From an uncultured Vampirovibrio sp. (GTDB lineage Bacteria; Cyanobacteriota; Vampirovibrionia; Gastranaerophilales; Gastranaerophilaceae), in assembly GCA_910583875.1 (NCBI GenBank), contig CAJTXT010000009.1, positions 1 through 14,943 of the forward strand: a stretch of DNA of 14,943 nucleotides. The letters run 5' to 3'. The translations under genes were made by a program, and so were the position numbers. Every line of letters begins with the position of its first letter. Position 1 is the stretch's first letter. Below, in pieces: positions 1-6,679 of this stretch. The notes under the pieces were generated by a model, which saw only the letters and a list, made by a program, of their open reading frames with translations, did not search any database and was not told where the DNA came from.

Positions 1-21
1 TATCCTTTTTTCGTATTACTC

Positions 22-50
22 GAGGTTCCTATGGGAACCTCTTTTTATTT
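22..50 (+). terminator. Intrinsic terminator for an upstream rightward gene
   Basis: An 8-bp perfect stem (gaggttcc at 22-29, ggaacctc at 34-41) with a 4-nt loop is followed by TTTTTATTT at 42-50. The T-run lies on the + strand, so this terminates a rightward transcript entering from outside the window. On the minus strand, just beyond the emrB stop, the same hairpin has no T-run after it, so it would be at best a weak end for emrAB. Its tail overlaps the last codons of emrB. Confidence 0.75.
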
Positions 51-1580
51 GGATTGTTTTTCTTTTAGCATAAAAACAAACGGAATCAAAAGAAATGCAG
101 GTAGTGCAAAAATTGCAAATACATCAACAAATGCCATTAATTTTGCTTGCACCAACAATTCCTTATATAAAAGAGCATTTGCTTTAATATTTGCTACATG
201 GTAAACAGAATAATGCATTAATTTAGCAGTTAACATTGATAACTTATATTGAAAAACATTATTATATTGTGAGAGATTTCCTACCAAATAGAATTGGTGT
301 GCCTGAGATAATCTTGCAATAAATGTATTTATCATTGAAACAGTAATAGAAGTTACTACACATTTACTTAAACTATGCATGCCTGCACCTGATGCTAATT
401 GAGTTTTTGGCAAAGTTGAAAGTGCCAAGGCCGAAATTGGAATAAACGTCATAATAACTCCAAATCCAAAAATTATATTCGGTAAAATAGTATTTATAAA
501 AGAATATTCAAGGCTGATATTTGTAAACACAAAAGTTGTGCTGCCAAGTAAAAAGAATCCGACAGCAATCAAAATTTTACTGTCTATAAAGGTAACAAGT
601 TTTGATACTACAATTATTGCGACAAAACAAGATAGGGAACGCGCAATCATTGAAGCACCGCCAAGCTGCGCTGTATACCCCATTAAATTCTGCAAAAACA
701 TAGGTAATGCAACTAATGTAGCGTATGCAATCATATTAACGAAAGAAGCAAGAACTGTTCCTATAAAGAAATTCATGTTAGAAAAAACTCGAACATTTGT
801 AATAGGATTTTCGCTTTCCAATTCCCATACAATAAAAAACATAAAGCAAACAGCAGAAAATCCTGTTAACCAGCAAATCCAATCACAATCAAACCAACCG
901 TATTGCTGACCTTTATCTAAAACCACCTGCATTGATAAAAGCCACATTGCAAGAGCTATAATTCCCACAATATCAGGATTTTTTACTTTCAATCTGTTTG
1001 GATTATTCATTATATTAGAATGAATTAATGCAATTGAAAAAATACTAACAGGTATATTTATAAGAAATAATGCCTGCCATGAAAAATTATCAACAAGATA
1101 ACCGCCTATCGCCGGTCCCATTATAGCGGAAACCATAACAGCAATTGAGAAAATACCCATTGCTAAACCATGTTTTTCTTTTGGATATACTTGCAATAAT
1201 ATAGCCTGCGATAAAGGCATAAAAGGTCCGCCGCCTATTCCCTGTATAATTCTGCCCAAAATCAACATATTCAAATTAGTTGCTAATACACAAATTAACG
1301 ACCCTATTCCAAAAATAATTGTTATTGCTTTAAGGAATTGTCTTCGTCCAAAATAATTTTCAAGCCAGCCTGATATCGGAAGCATTATTGCGTGTGTTAT
1401 CATATAACCAGTAACAACCCAAGTAACTTCATCTCTTGTTGAGCCGAATGCACCTGCCATATGAGGAACTGCAACTGTTACCGTAGATGTTCCCAAAATT
1501 GACGCAATAGTAGGAATCATTATGGTAAATGCTATTACCCAAATTGGTATATTCAGTCTTTGTTCGATAGTTTTTATCAT
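45..1580 (-). CDS. emrB: EmrB-like MFS multidrug exporter (DHA2, 14-TM)
   Basis: This is an inner-membrane proton-driven drug exporter of the major facilitator superfamily, DHA2 family, and the pump of an EmrA-EmrB-TolC complex. The 511-aa length is normal for 14-TM DHA2 proteins. Visible marks are the motif A segment GWLENYFGRR (about residues 71-80) after TM2, the helix LILGRIIQGIGGG (about 107-118), a motif C-like GPAIGGYLVDNFSW (155-168), and VLDKGQQYGW (220-229), which is typical of the EmrB loop between the two halves. The long loop near the C-terminus (roughly residues 420-470) before the last helix is also usual for EmrB. The ATG overlaps the emrA TGA stop by four bases (ATGA, 1577-1580), so translation is probably coupled; there is no strong Shine-Dalgarno of its own. 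The substrate cannot be read from sequence; drugs, fatty acids or bile salts are possible. Family call secure, exact emrB orthology less so. Confidence 0.93.
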   Translation of the reverse strand: MIKTIEQRLNIPIWVIAFTIMIPTIASILGTSTVTVAVPHMAGAFGSTRDEVTWVVTGYMITHAIMLPISGWLENYFGRRQFLKAITIIFGIGSLICVLATNLNMLILGRIIQGIGGGPFMPLSQAILLQVYPKEKHGLAMGIFSIAVMVSAIMGPAIGGYLVDNFSWQALFLINIPVSIFSIALIHSNIMNNPNRLKVKNPDIVGIIALAMWLLSMQVVLDKGQQYGWFDCDWICWLTGFSAVCFMFFIVWELESENPITNVRVFSNMNFFIGTVLASFVNMIAYATLVALPMFLQNLMGYTAQLGGASMIARSLSCFVAIIVVSKLVTFIDSKILIAVGFFLLGSTTFVFTNISLEYSFINTILPNIIFGFGVIMTFIPISALALSTLPKTQLASGAGMHSLSKCVVTSITVSMINTFIARLSQAHQFYLVGNLSQYNNVFQYKLSMLTAKLMHYSVYHVANIKANALLYKELLVQAKLMAFVDVFAIFALPAFLLIPFVFMLKEKQSK

Positions 1581-2686
1581 TTTATTTTTACTTTCGGAAC
1601 AACAGACATACCCGGGACTATATTGTATTCGGAATAATCTTCACTAAAGGTTATTTTAACAGGTATTCTTTGTACAATCTTAATATAGCTTCCCACTGCA
1701 TTTTCAGGCGGAAACAAACTTGATTTTGCTCCTGAAGCACGTTGAATACTATCTACTTGAGCTTTGAATTTTTTACCGCCAAAAGTATCAATTTTTACAG
1801 TAACTTCTTGTCCCTTTTTCATTTTGCCCACTTGAGTTTCTTTGAAATTAGCAACAATCCACACTTCAGGAGAAACAATTGCCATTATAGGCTGTCCAAG
1901 ATTTACATAATTTCCTATTTCAACATTTCTTGAAGATACATTGCCATTTTGTGGTGCATAAATATCTGTATAAGACAAGTTTAATTTGGCTATCTCAAGT
2001 TCAGCTTCTAATTTTTGAATATTTGCAGAAGCTGCATCATTTTTTGCTTTCGCTGATTTTAATGCTGACTCCATTCCTTTTTGCTTTTCTATCGCTTCAT
2101 TATAATTTGATTTAGCAACATCTAATTTCGTTTTAGCTGAATCATACTCTTGCTTTGTACAAATTCCATCTTTATTTAATGCTGAATATCTTTTAAAATC
2201 ATTTTTAGCAAAATCCAACTTTGATTTTGAGCTTTCTAAATTTTCGCCAACTTGAGCTAACATAGCTTCAGATTTATCAATTTCACTATCTGAAACATTT
2301 GCATTCGCCATAGCTTCTGCCAAAGATGCTTCTATTTGTTTTACTTTTGCTTCATAATCACGTTTATCAATTTGTGCAATTAACTGACCTTCTTTTACTT
2401 CTTCATTATCATTAACATACAAATTAATAATATGACCTGAAACTTTTGGTGCAATCGAAATTAATCGCCCCTCAATAAAAGCATCATCTGTAGATTGATA
2501 ACATAATGAATAAAAGATTGAACCAATACCCAAAATCAAAAAAACAATAGCAGTTATTATAGGAACAATTACTCTTTTCTTTTGATATGGTTTTCTATTC
2601 TGTTTTTGTCTTAATTTTCTTGAAATTAATATACGTTTAGCCCTTTTTAGCTCTTGAGGGCTTAAATTATGTTTTTTCTTTTTCAT
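1577..2686 (-). CDS. emrA: EmrA/HlyD-family periplasmic adaptor (membrane fusion protein)
   Basis: This membrane fusion protein bridges the EmrB pump and the TolC channel across the periplasm. The 369-aa chain has a very basic cytoplasmic tail (1-38) and one TM anchor (about 39-61). The first half of the lipoyl-like domain follows (about 70-107, with TDDAFIEGRLISIAPKVSG at 66-84). Next come a long Ala/Lys/Glu-rich alpha-helical coiled-coil hairpin (about 108-235), the second lipoyl half (DIYAPQNGNVSSRNVEIG, 241-258) and a beta-barrel domain (about 275-365, with WIVANFKETQVGKMKKGQ). Length and order match EmrA. It is the first gene of the leftward emrAB operon and reads into emrB with a 4-nt overlap. 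The ATG follows a weak purine stretch (GATAGG). A large palindrome overlapping its promoter suggests repression by a dimeric regulator. No regulator gene lies in the window. Confidence 0.94.
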   Translation of the reverse strand: MKKKKHNLSPQELKRAKRILISRKLRQKQNRKPYQKKRVIVPIITAIVFLILGIGSIFYSLCYQSTDDAFIEGRLISIAPKVSGHIINLYVNDNEEVKEGQLIAQIDKRDYEAKVKQIEASLAEAMANANVSDSEIDKSEAMLAQVGENLESSKSKLDFAKNDFKRYSALNKDGICTKQEYDSAKTKLDVAKSNYNEAIEKQKGMESALKSAKAKNDAASANIQKLEAELEIAKLNLSYTDIYAPQNGNVSSRNVEIGNYVNLGQPIMAIVSPEVWIVANFKETQVGKMKKGQEVTVKIDTFGGKKFKAQVDSIQRASGAKSSLFPPENAVGSYIKIVQRIPVKITFSEDYSEYNIVPGMSVVPKVKIK

Positions 2687-2711
2687 GTTTCGTGCCTATC
2701 TTATTTTTGAT

Positions 2712-2741
2712 TGTATAATTATTTTTGTGATATCATGATAA
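2712..2741 (-). promoter_or_regulatory. Candidate emrAB promoter
   Basis: Read on the minus strand, a TTATCA -35 (2736-2741) and a TATACA -10 (2712-2717) are separated by 18 bp. Each matches the sigma-70 consensus at 4 of 6 bases. Transcription would start near 2705, giving about 20 nt of leader before the emrA ATG. The -35 and the spacer lie inside the 38-bp palindrome, so a bound repressor would cover the promoter. Weak hexamers make this a prediction only. I found no equally convincing promoter for tolC on the other strand. Confidence 0.4.
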
Positions 2742-2754
2742 CACAAAAATAATT
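2717..2754. promoter_or_regulatory. 38-bp near-perfect palindrome, probable operator of emrAB / tolC
   Basis: The left arm aattatttttgtg (2717-2729) is the exact reverse complement of the right arm cacaaaaataatt (2742-2754). The centre tatcatgata (2731-2740) is itself a perfect palindrome, and only the pair 2730/2741 (a-a) breaks the symmetry. It lies midway between the divergent emrA and tolC start codons. Such dyads are the usual binding sites of dimeric MarR- or TetR-family repressors of efflux genes. The sequence shows the symmetry; the role as operator, and the family of the binding protein, are inferred. Confidence 0.75.
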
Positions 2755-2768
2755 TTGAAAGCTCAAAC

Positions 2769-4157
2769 ATGAAAAAGTTAATAACAATATTTTCTATACT
2801 TTGTATTTTTTTCAGCACAATAAATCTTGTTGAAGCAAAAGGCAAAAACGAAGAACAAATAAATAAATATGACTATATAAATATTCCTTTTTGGCAGAAA
2901 TATAATGATGAAATTTTAGTTAATCATTTGAATAAAATGTATGAAAATAACTATGATTTAAAAATTGCAGCATATAAATTAGAAGAAAGTGATAAAATCG
3001 TTAAACTTTCATTATCAAATGAACTTCCGAAAATTGCATTTAACGGCTATGTTGGGAGAACGCTTACTTCAAGTGATGAAGTAAAAGGCAATATTATTAT
3101 TCCAGATTATTCTCAATATAGATATTTATTACCATTAACACTTAATTATAAAGTTGATTTATGGGGAAAAAACAGACTTCAAACAAAAAGCACAAAAAAA
3201 CTTCTTGAAATTCAAAAAGAAGATGAAAAAGCACTTTATATTTCACTTACTTCAAATTTGGCAATAAATTATTTCAACCTGATAAAAACAGATAAACTTA
3301 TAGATATACAAAATAAACTTATATCTAATCAAGAAAAAGTTTGCGATTATGTAAAAAAAAGAGAGCTTAATGGTTTAGCATATAAAAATGAAGTTTTAAA
3401 AGAACAAAAGAATTTAACTTATTTACAAGCAGAAAAAAATCTTCTTGATGAAAAAAGAGAAGTATTATTAAATCAGATTAATGTTTTTCTTGGCGACAGA
3501 AGTTTTTCTGAGATAGAAAGAAAATCTTATGAGTCACTGAACTATAACATAAATATGCCCCAATTAATTGATATTAACATAGTTGAAAAAAGACCCGATG
3601 TAATAAAATCTAACTTAAAATTACAAAAAGCAGGATATGATGTAAGAATTTCTAAGAAAAATCTTCTTCCAAGCTTTATAATTTCAGGTAATGTTGGCTA
3701 CAATGCATATCAGCTGGGTCATTTATTTGGAACAAAAACAGGACTTGCAAATATTGGGGTAATTCCATATTTAGATGTTTTTTCAGGCGGAAGAAAAATC
3801 AATACTATAAAATTAATGAAAACCAGATATAAAAGAGCCTTTGAAGAATATAACAAAAATATTTTAACTGCGCTTCAAGAAATTAATGATGCACTATATT
3901 CTGCAAAAACAGCACAGGAAAACTATGAAATATTAAATAATAGATTTGAACTGCAGAAAAAAGATACTGAATTAATTATAAAAAAAGAGAATATAGGCAC
4001 TGCAAATATTATTGATGTTCTAATAAAAGAGCAAGAGACTCTTCAAGTAGAAAAACAACAAATTTCATCTTATATTAATGAGATAATTTCATCTATTAAT
4101 ATCTATAAAGCAACCGGCGGAATAGATGTATTTGACGAAAACTCTATTGATTTATAG
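2769..4157 (+). CDS. TolC/NodT-type outer-membrane efflux channel
   Basis: This outer-membrane factor forms the trimeric exit duct of a tripartite pump, most likely with the adjacent EmrAB. It has a signal peptide (residues 1-23, Lys-Lys start, hydrophobic core, ending VEA) with probable cleavage before KGK. There is no good lipobox, so it seems non-lipidated, unlike many NodT/OprM members. Two OEP repeats are visible. Repeat one contains YKVDLWGKNR (127-136). Repeat two contains EKRPDVIKSNLKLQKAGYD (273-291), then LLPSFIISGNVGY (299-311) and YLDVFSGGRK (334-343), where OprM relatives have F-x-G-G-R. The 462 aa are normal for the family. A short GAAAG precedes the ATG. It is transcribed divergently from emrA across the shared palindrome, so all three parts of the pump are probably co-regulated. 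No hairpin terminator is seen after its stop. Confidence 0.92.
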   Translation: MKKLITIFSILCIFFSTINLVEAKGKNEEQINKYDYINIPFWQKYNDEILVNHLNKMYENNYDLKIAAYKLEESDKIVKLSLSNELPKIAFNGYVGRTLTSSDEVKGNIIIPDYSQYRYLLPLTLNYKVDLWGKNRLQTKSTKKLLEIQKEDEKALYISLTSNLAINYFNLIKTDKLIDIQNKLISNQEKVCDYVKKRELNGLAYKNEVLKEQKNLTYLQAEKNLLDEKREVLLNQINVFLGDRSFSEIERKSYESLNYNINMPQLIDINIVEKRPDVIKSNLKLQKAGYDVRISKKNLLPSFIISGNVGYNAYQLGHLFGTKTGLANIGVIPYLDVFSGGRKINTIKLMKTRYKRAFEEYNKNILTALQEINDALYSAKTAQENYEILNNRFELQKKDTELIIKKENIGTANIIDVLIKEQETLQVEKQQISSYINEIISSINIYKATGGIDVFDENSIDL

Positions 4158-4173
4158 ATTTACATTATATAAT
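4147..4173 (+). promoter_or_regulatory. Possible promoter upstream of the 82-aa ORF
   Basis: TTGATT (4147-4152) and a perfect TATAAT (4168-4173) are separated by only 15 bp, which is short for sigma-70. The -35 lies in the last codons of tolC. The site could drive the 82-aa ORF, with a start near 4180 and a leader of about 25 nt. In such AT-rich DNA a TATAAT by chance is common, so confidence is low. Confidence 0.3.
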
Positions 4174-4204
4174 TAATATACAGAGATGAGAATTTACACA
4201 GAAT

Positions 4205-4453
4205 ATGCCAGTTAGTTTTGGAAGTTTAATAACAAGTAATAAACATAAATATAATATTAAAGATATTTTGAAGAAAGATAGTCAATCTATTGAATATCTA
4301 TTTCAAAATCATCATAAAAATTTAGAAAAGTTTGAAGTAACTGAAATTGAACGAAAAATTGCATTGGAAAACTTAAGAAAGCTCACAACAGAACTTCAAA
4401 CAAACAGATTAAGATATAAAGCAAAATCTTACTGTAAATATTTTACTTTATAA
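4205..4453 (+). CDS. Small uncharacterised protein, 82 aa
   Basis: I do not recognise this protein. The 82 residues are basic and Lys/Asn-rich, with no signal peptide or TM segment. Residues 15-75 look largely alpha-helical, with an amphipathic stretch EIERKIALENLRKLTTELQ (about 47-65) that could form a short coiled coil or a helical hairpin. The start ATG is preceded by AGAGATGAG, but about 14 nt away, which is far for a Shine-Dalgarno. A 9-codon ORF beginning inside that purine run (ATG at 4186) ends just past the 82-aa start; this may be chance. The ORF follows tolC by 47 nt in the same direction and could be co-transcribed, or use the TATAAT at 4168. It stops 5 bp from a convergent 52-aa ORF. 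Protein-like composition supports a real gene; function unknown. Confidence 0.5.
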   Translation: MPVSFGSLITSNKHKYNIKDILKKDSQSIEYLFQNHHKNLEKFEVTEIERKIALENLRKLTTELQTNRLRYKAKSYCKYFTL

Positions 4454-4458
4454 AAATA

Positions 4459-4617
4459 CTAGTTGTTTCTATTTACAGGAACAGTAACTTTGGCAAGTTT
4501 AAATAAATTGAAAAATTTATGACCGCCGCCATTTTTAAAATTTATTGTTTTGTTTTCCTCTTCAGTTTTTTCTGTATTCTGAAGTTCAACAGCAAATTTA
4601 ACCAATCTTGGATTCAT
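4459..4617 (-). CDS. Very small uncharacterised protein, 52 aa
   Basis: This 52-codon leftward ORF starts with ATG at 4615-4617 and stops with TAG at 4459-4461. The product starts MNPRLVKFAVELQ, has an acidic patch (TEKTEEENK) and a triple glycine followed by HKFFNLFKLAKVTV, and ends PVNRNN. No family is recognised. No TM segment is present; the stretch HKFFNLFKLAKVTV could be a basic amphipathic helix. Supporting points are a GGGG about 8 nt before the ATG, promoter-like hexamers further upstream (TTGCAT, about 16 bp, TATATG on the minus strand), and the fact that it fills an otherwise empty gap between the 82-aa ORF and ricT. Against it: 52 codons open by chance is not rare, and there is no homology evidence available here. 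Confidence 0.4.
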   Translation of the reverse strand: MNPRLVKFAVELQNTEKTEEENKTINFKNGGGHKFFNLFKLAKVTVPVNRNN

Positions 4618-4721
4618 AAAACTACCCCACAAAATCTAACCGTAATCTTTACATATATATAAAGTATTTTTGTATGCAAAAATTGCTTAAAAGTTAACAA
4701 TTAAACACAAAGTAAAATTTA

Positions 4722-4730
4722 TGATAAAAT
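4722..4730 (+). promoter_or_regulatory. Extended -10 promoter of ricT, apparently leaderless
   Basis: TG-A-TAAAAT (4722-4730) matches the extended -10 form TGnTATAAT with one mismatch. It ends 6 nt before the ricT ATG, so the expected +1 is the A of the start codon. No good -35 is seen at the standard distance (TTAAAC at 4701-4706 is the nearest candidate). There is no Shine-Dalgarno between this site and the ATG, which fits a leaderless message. Confidence 0.55.
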
Positions 4731-4736
4731 AATATT

Positions 4737-5663
4737 ATGTTAGCAGTTAAATTAATTAAAAATAAGCAATATCCATTAGATATACCAGAAGGCATTGAAG
4801 TAAAACACAATGATATGGTTATAATACTCACAGATAAAGGGGAAGAAGCGGCAAAAGCTTATGTTGTTCCACCTCAAGTTGAAAGTATTTTAAAAAGGAA
4901 GAAAATTCCTTCTGTTCCTTGTTTAAGAGTTATGACTCAAGAAGATTTACTTGTATATGAAGAAATCCAACAAATGGAACTTCAAGGATATAAAGACTGC
5001 AATGATTTAATAAAGCAGCATAATCTTCAAATGAATTTAATACAATGTAAATATACATTTGATAAGAGAAAAGTAACATTTTATTATACAGCTCCTGAAA
5101 GAGTTGATTTTAGAAATCTTTTAAAAGATTTAACAAGAGTTTTTAAACGAGTTAGAATTGACTTAAAACATATAGGTGTTAGAGATGAAACCTCGCTATG
5201 CGGCGGTAACGGACTTTGCGGAAGACCATTTTGCTGCTGTACATTTAAAAGACAATTTGATTCTGTTAATATCAAATTAGCACATGACCAAGGTATGCCA
5301 ATTACACCTAGTAAAATATCCGGTACTTGCGGCAGATTATTATGCTGTCTAAATTATGAATATAAAAATTATATTGAAACAGCTAAAGAGATTGTTCCAA
5401 TTGGTTCAGGTGTTATGACAGAAGATGGTCTTGGCAAAGTTTGTGCCATTAACATACTTACAAAAAAAGTTTCTGTTAAACTTTCAGATGGAAAAATCAA
5501 AGATTATCCAAATGATAATGTTGAAATGATAGATGCTGATGTTAATATTGAAATTGATACAAATGCTCAACAACGATATAAATATGCATCTATGCAGCAA
5601 GAAGAACAAATTGATATTAAACAATTTGAAGATGATAGAAATAGTTCAACCGGTAATATTTAG
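4737..5663 (+). CDS. ricT: RicT (YaaT)-like PSP1-domain protein with cysteine cluster
   Basis: This is a PSP1-superfamily protein related to RicT/YaaT of Bacillus, which in that host forms an Fe-S-containing complex with RicA and RicF that helps RNase Y mature mRNAs. The 308 aa include the core beginning near YTFDKRKVTFYYTAPERVDF (about 106-125). The hallmark cysteine block follows: C155, C161, C166-C168 in CGGNGLCGRPFCCCTF, then C198, C203 and C204 in CGRLLCCLNYEY. The residues suit metal or Fe-S binding. A small beta-barrel-like segment (about 218-266, GSGVMTEDGLGKVCAI) follows, then a low-complexity acidic tail. No ricA or ricF homologue or holB/tmk neighbour is present, so the Bacillus operon context is absent. 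The start has no Shine-Dalgarno and sits 6 nt after an extended -10, suggesting leaderless translation. It ends tail to tail with the kinase gene with a 4-nt overlap. Family certain; role in RNA maturation inferred. Confidence 0.88.
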   Translation: MLAVKLIKNKQYPLDIPEGIEVKHNDMVIILTDKGEEAAKAYVVPPQVESILKRKKIPSVPCLRVMTQEDLLVYEEIQQMELQGYKDCNDLIKQHNLQMNLIQCKYTFDKRKVTFYYTAPERVDFRNLLKDLTRVFKRVRIDLKHIGVRDETSLCGGNGLCGRPFCCCTFKRQFDSVNIKLAHDQGMPITPSKISGTCGRLLCCLNYEYKNYIETAKEIVPIGSGVMTEDGLGKVCAINILTKKVSVKLSDGKIKDYPNDNVEMIDADVNIEIDTNAQQRYKYASMQQEEQIDIKQFEDDRNSSTGNI

Positions 5664-6673
5664 GCTGGAAGAGTTAATATAAAAGTTGTATAACCTTCTT
5701 TTGAAGAATCAACTTCAATATTACCATCGTGAGCAAGTACAATTTGCTGCGATAAATACAGTCCTAAACCTGTTCCAGCTTTTCTAAATTTAGAATGACC
5801 GCAATAATATTTTTGAAAAATCAAATTCAAATCTTCTGTAGAAATACCGCTGCCTTTATTTGTAAAGAATATTTTTATACTATTATCAATTTTCGCTGAA
5901 GTAATAGAAATTTCACTTTCGTTTGGACTAAAAGATATTGCATTTTGAATTAGGTTTTTTATAACTCTTTTTAATTGAAAAGCATCAAAATATATATTTA
6001 TATCTTCTGTATTATTTAAATTTGTACAAATAGAATGAGCCGTTTGAAGAGCAATTGGTTTCATCTCTTCTGCAATTTCATATATGAAAGAATTTATAGG
6101 CTGCAATATTTTATTTATATTTAATGATTTCTGCTCTAACCTATATGTTTCAAGCATGTTTTCTATCAATTCTTTTAATTCTTGATTGGAAGATTTCATC
6201 AATTTTAAGATTTCTAATTGTTTTTCATTTAAATCACCAAAACGGCCTTCTAATAAATAATTTAAAGAGTTAAGTTCAGCAATTACTGGTACTTTCATAT
6301 CATGAGTTAATGTTGCAGCAAACTCTTCTTTAAATAGTTGCAGCTGCTTTTCTTGTTTAAGAATTTCTTCTAATGATAAGTTTTTTTCAGCCAATGTTGA
6401 TTGATACTCTTTTATCATCATTTCTCTATCATACATTGTTTCAAATAATCTATTTACAGCATTTTCAAGTTCTTTATCATTAAGATTTTCAAGACGAACA
6501 TTAATATCTCCATAACGGACTCTTTTTATTGCAAGAAGAAGCTTTCCCATATCTAACTGCAATAGCTTGTTTTTTTGTTTAATCTTTATATGATTTACTG
6601 CAATTATAATATTAAGAATGCATAAAATAATGCAAACAAATTGAAAAAATAAAAATAATTTAAGACTCACCAT
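5660..6673 (-). CDS. Sensor histidine kinase, single TM, orphan
   Basis: This is a 337-aa HisKA/HATPase_c kinase that autophosphorylates on histidine and passes phosphate to a response regulator. It has one N-terminal TM helix (about 5-27) and virtually no periplasmic domain. A HAMP-like linker (about 42-95, KRVRYGDINVRLENLNDKELENAV) leads into a coiled coil (95-117). The H-box is TLTHDMKVP with H124, so it carries HDMK rather than the common HELR. The N-box is KNLIQNAISFSP (N240, N244). The G1 box reads NKGSGIS (272-278), with Asn where Asp is usual. The F-box is LIFQKYY and the G2 box AGTGLGLYLSQQIV (299-312). With no sensor domain outside, the input is probably membrane-based or cytoplasmic. 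No response regulator lies nearby. The ATG has no Shine-Dalgarno and follows a perfect extended -10 by 6 nt. The 3' end overlaps ricT by 4 nt on the opposite strand. Confidence 0.92.
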   Translation of the reverse strand: MVSLKLFLFFQFVCIILCILNIIIAVNHIKIKQKNKLLQLDMGKLLLAIKRVRYGDINVRLENLNDKELENAVNRLFETMYDREMMIKEYQSTLAEKNLSLEEILKQEKQLQLFKEEFAATLTHDMKVPVIAELNSLNYLLEGRFGDLNEKQLEILKLMKSSNQELKELIENMLETYRLEQKSLNINKILQPINSFIYEIAEEMKPIALQTAHSICTNLNNTEDINIYFDAFQLKRVIKNLIQNAISFSPNESEISITSAKIDNSIKIFFTNKGSGISTEDLNLIFQKYYCGHSKFRKAGTGLGLYLSQQIVLAHDGNIEVDSSKEGYTTFILTLPA

Positions 6674-6679
6674 GCGAAA

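Noticed and set aside
538..909. 123-aa rightward ORF inside emrB
   Set aside because: It lies wholly antisense to emrB, which has clear DHA2 motifs through this region; the product has no recognisable features and no ribosome site. Treated as a shadow ORF.
1742..2115. Two rightward ORFs (63 and 61 aa) inside emrA
   Set aside because: Both are antisense to the conserved coiled-coil and lipoyl regions of emrA, with Phe/Leu-rich composition expected from reverse reading of Lys/Glu codons.
4186..4215. 9-codon leader ORF (ATG at 4186) overlapping the start of the 82-aa ORF
   Set aside because: Considered as a regulatory leader peptide, but it has no attenuator hairpin and no codon run; too short to separate from chance.
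4400..4458. Imperfect inverted repeat near the ends of the two small ORFs as a terminator
   Set aside because: The AAAATATTTA / TAAGATTTT pairing needs a bulge and leaves a 3-nt loop, all A/T; not a credible terminator.
5084..5275. 63-aa leftward ORF inside ricT
   Set aside because: Antisense to the ricT cysteine block, which is the most conserved part of the protein; no independent signals.
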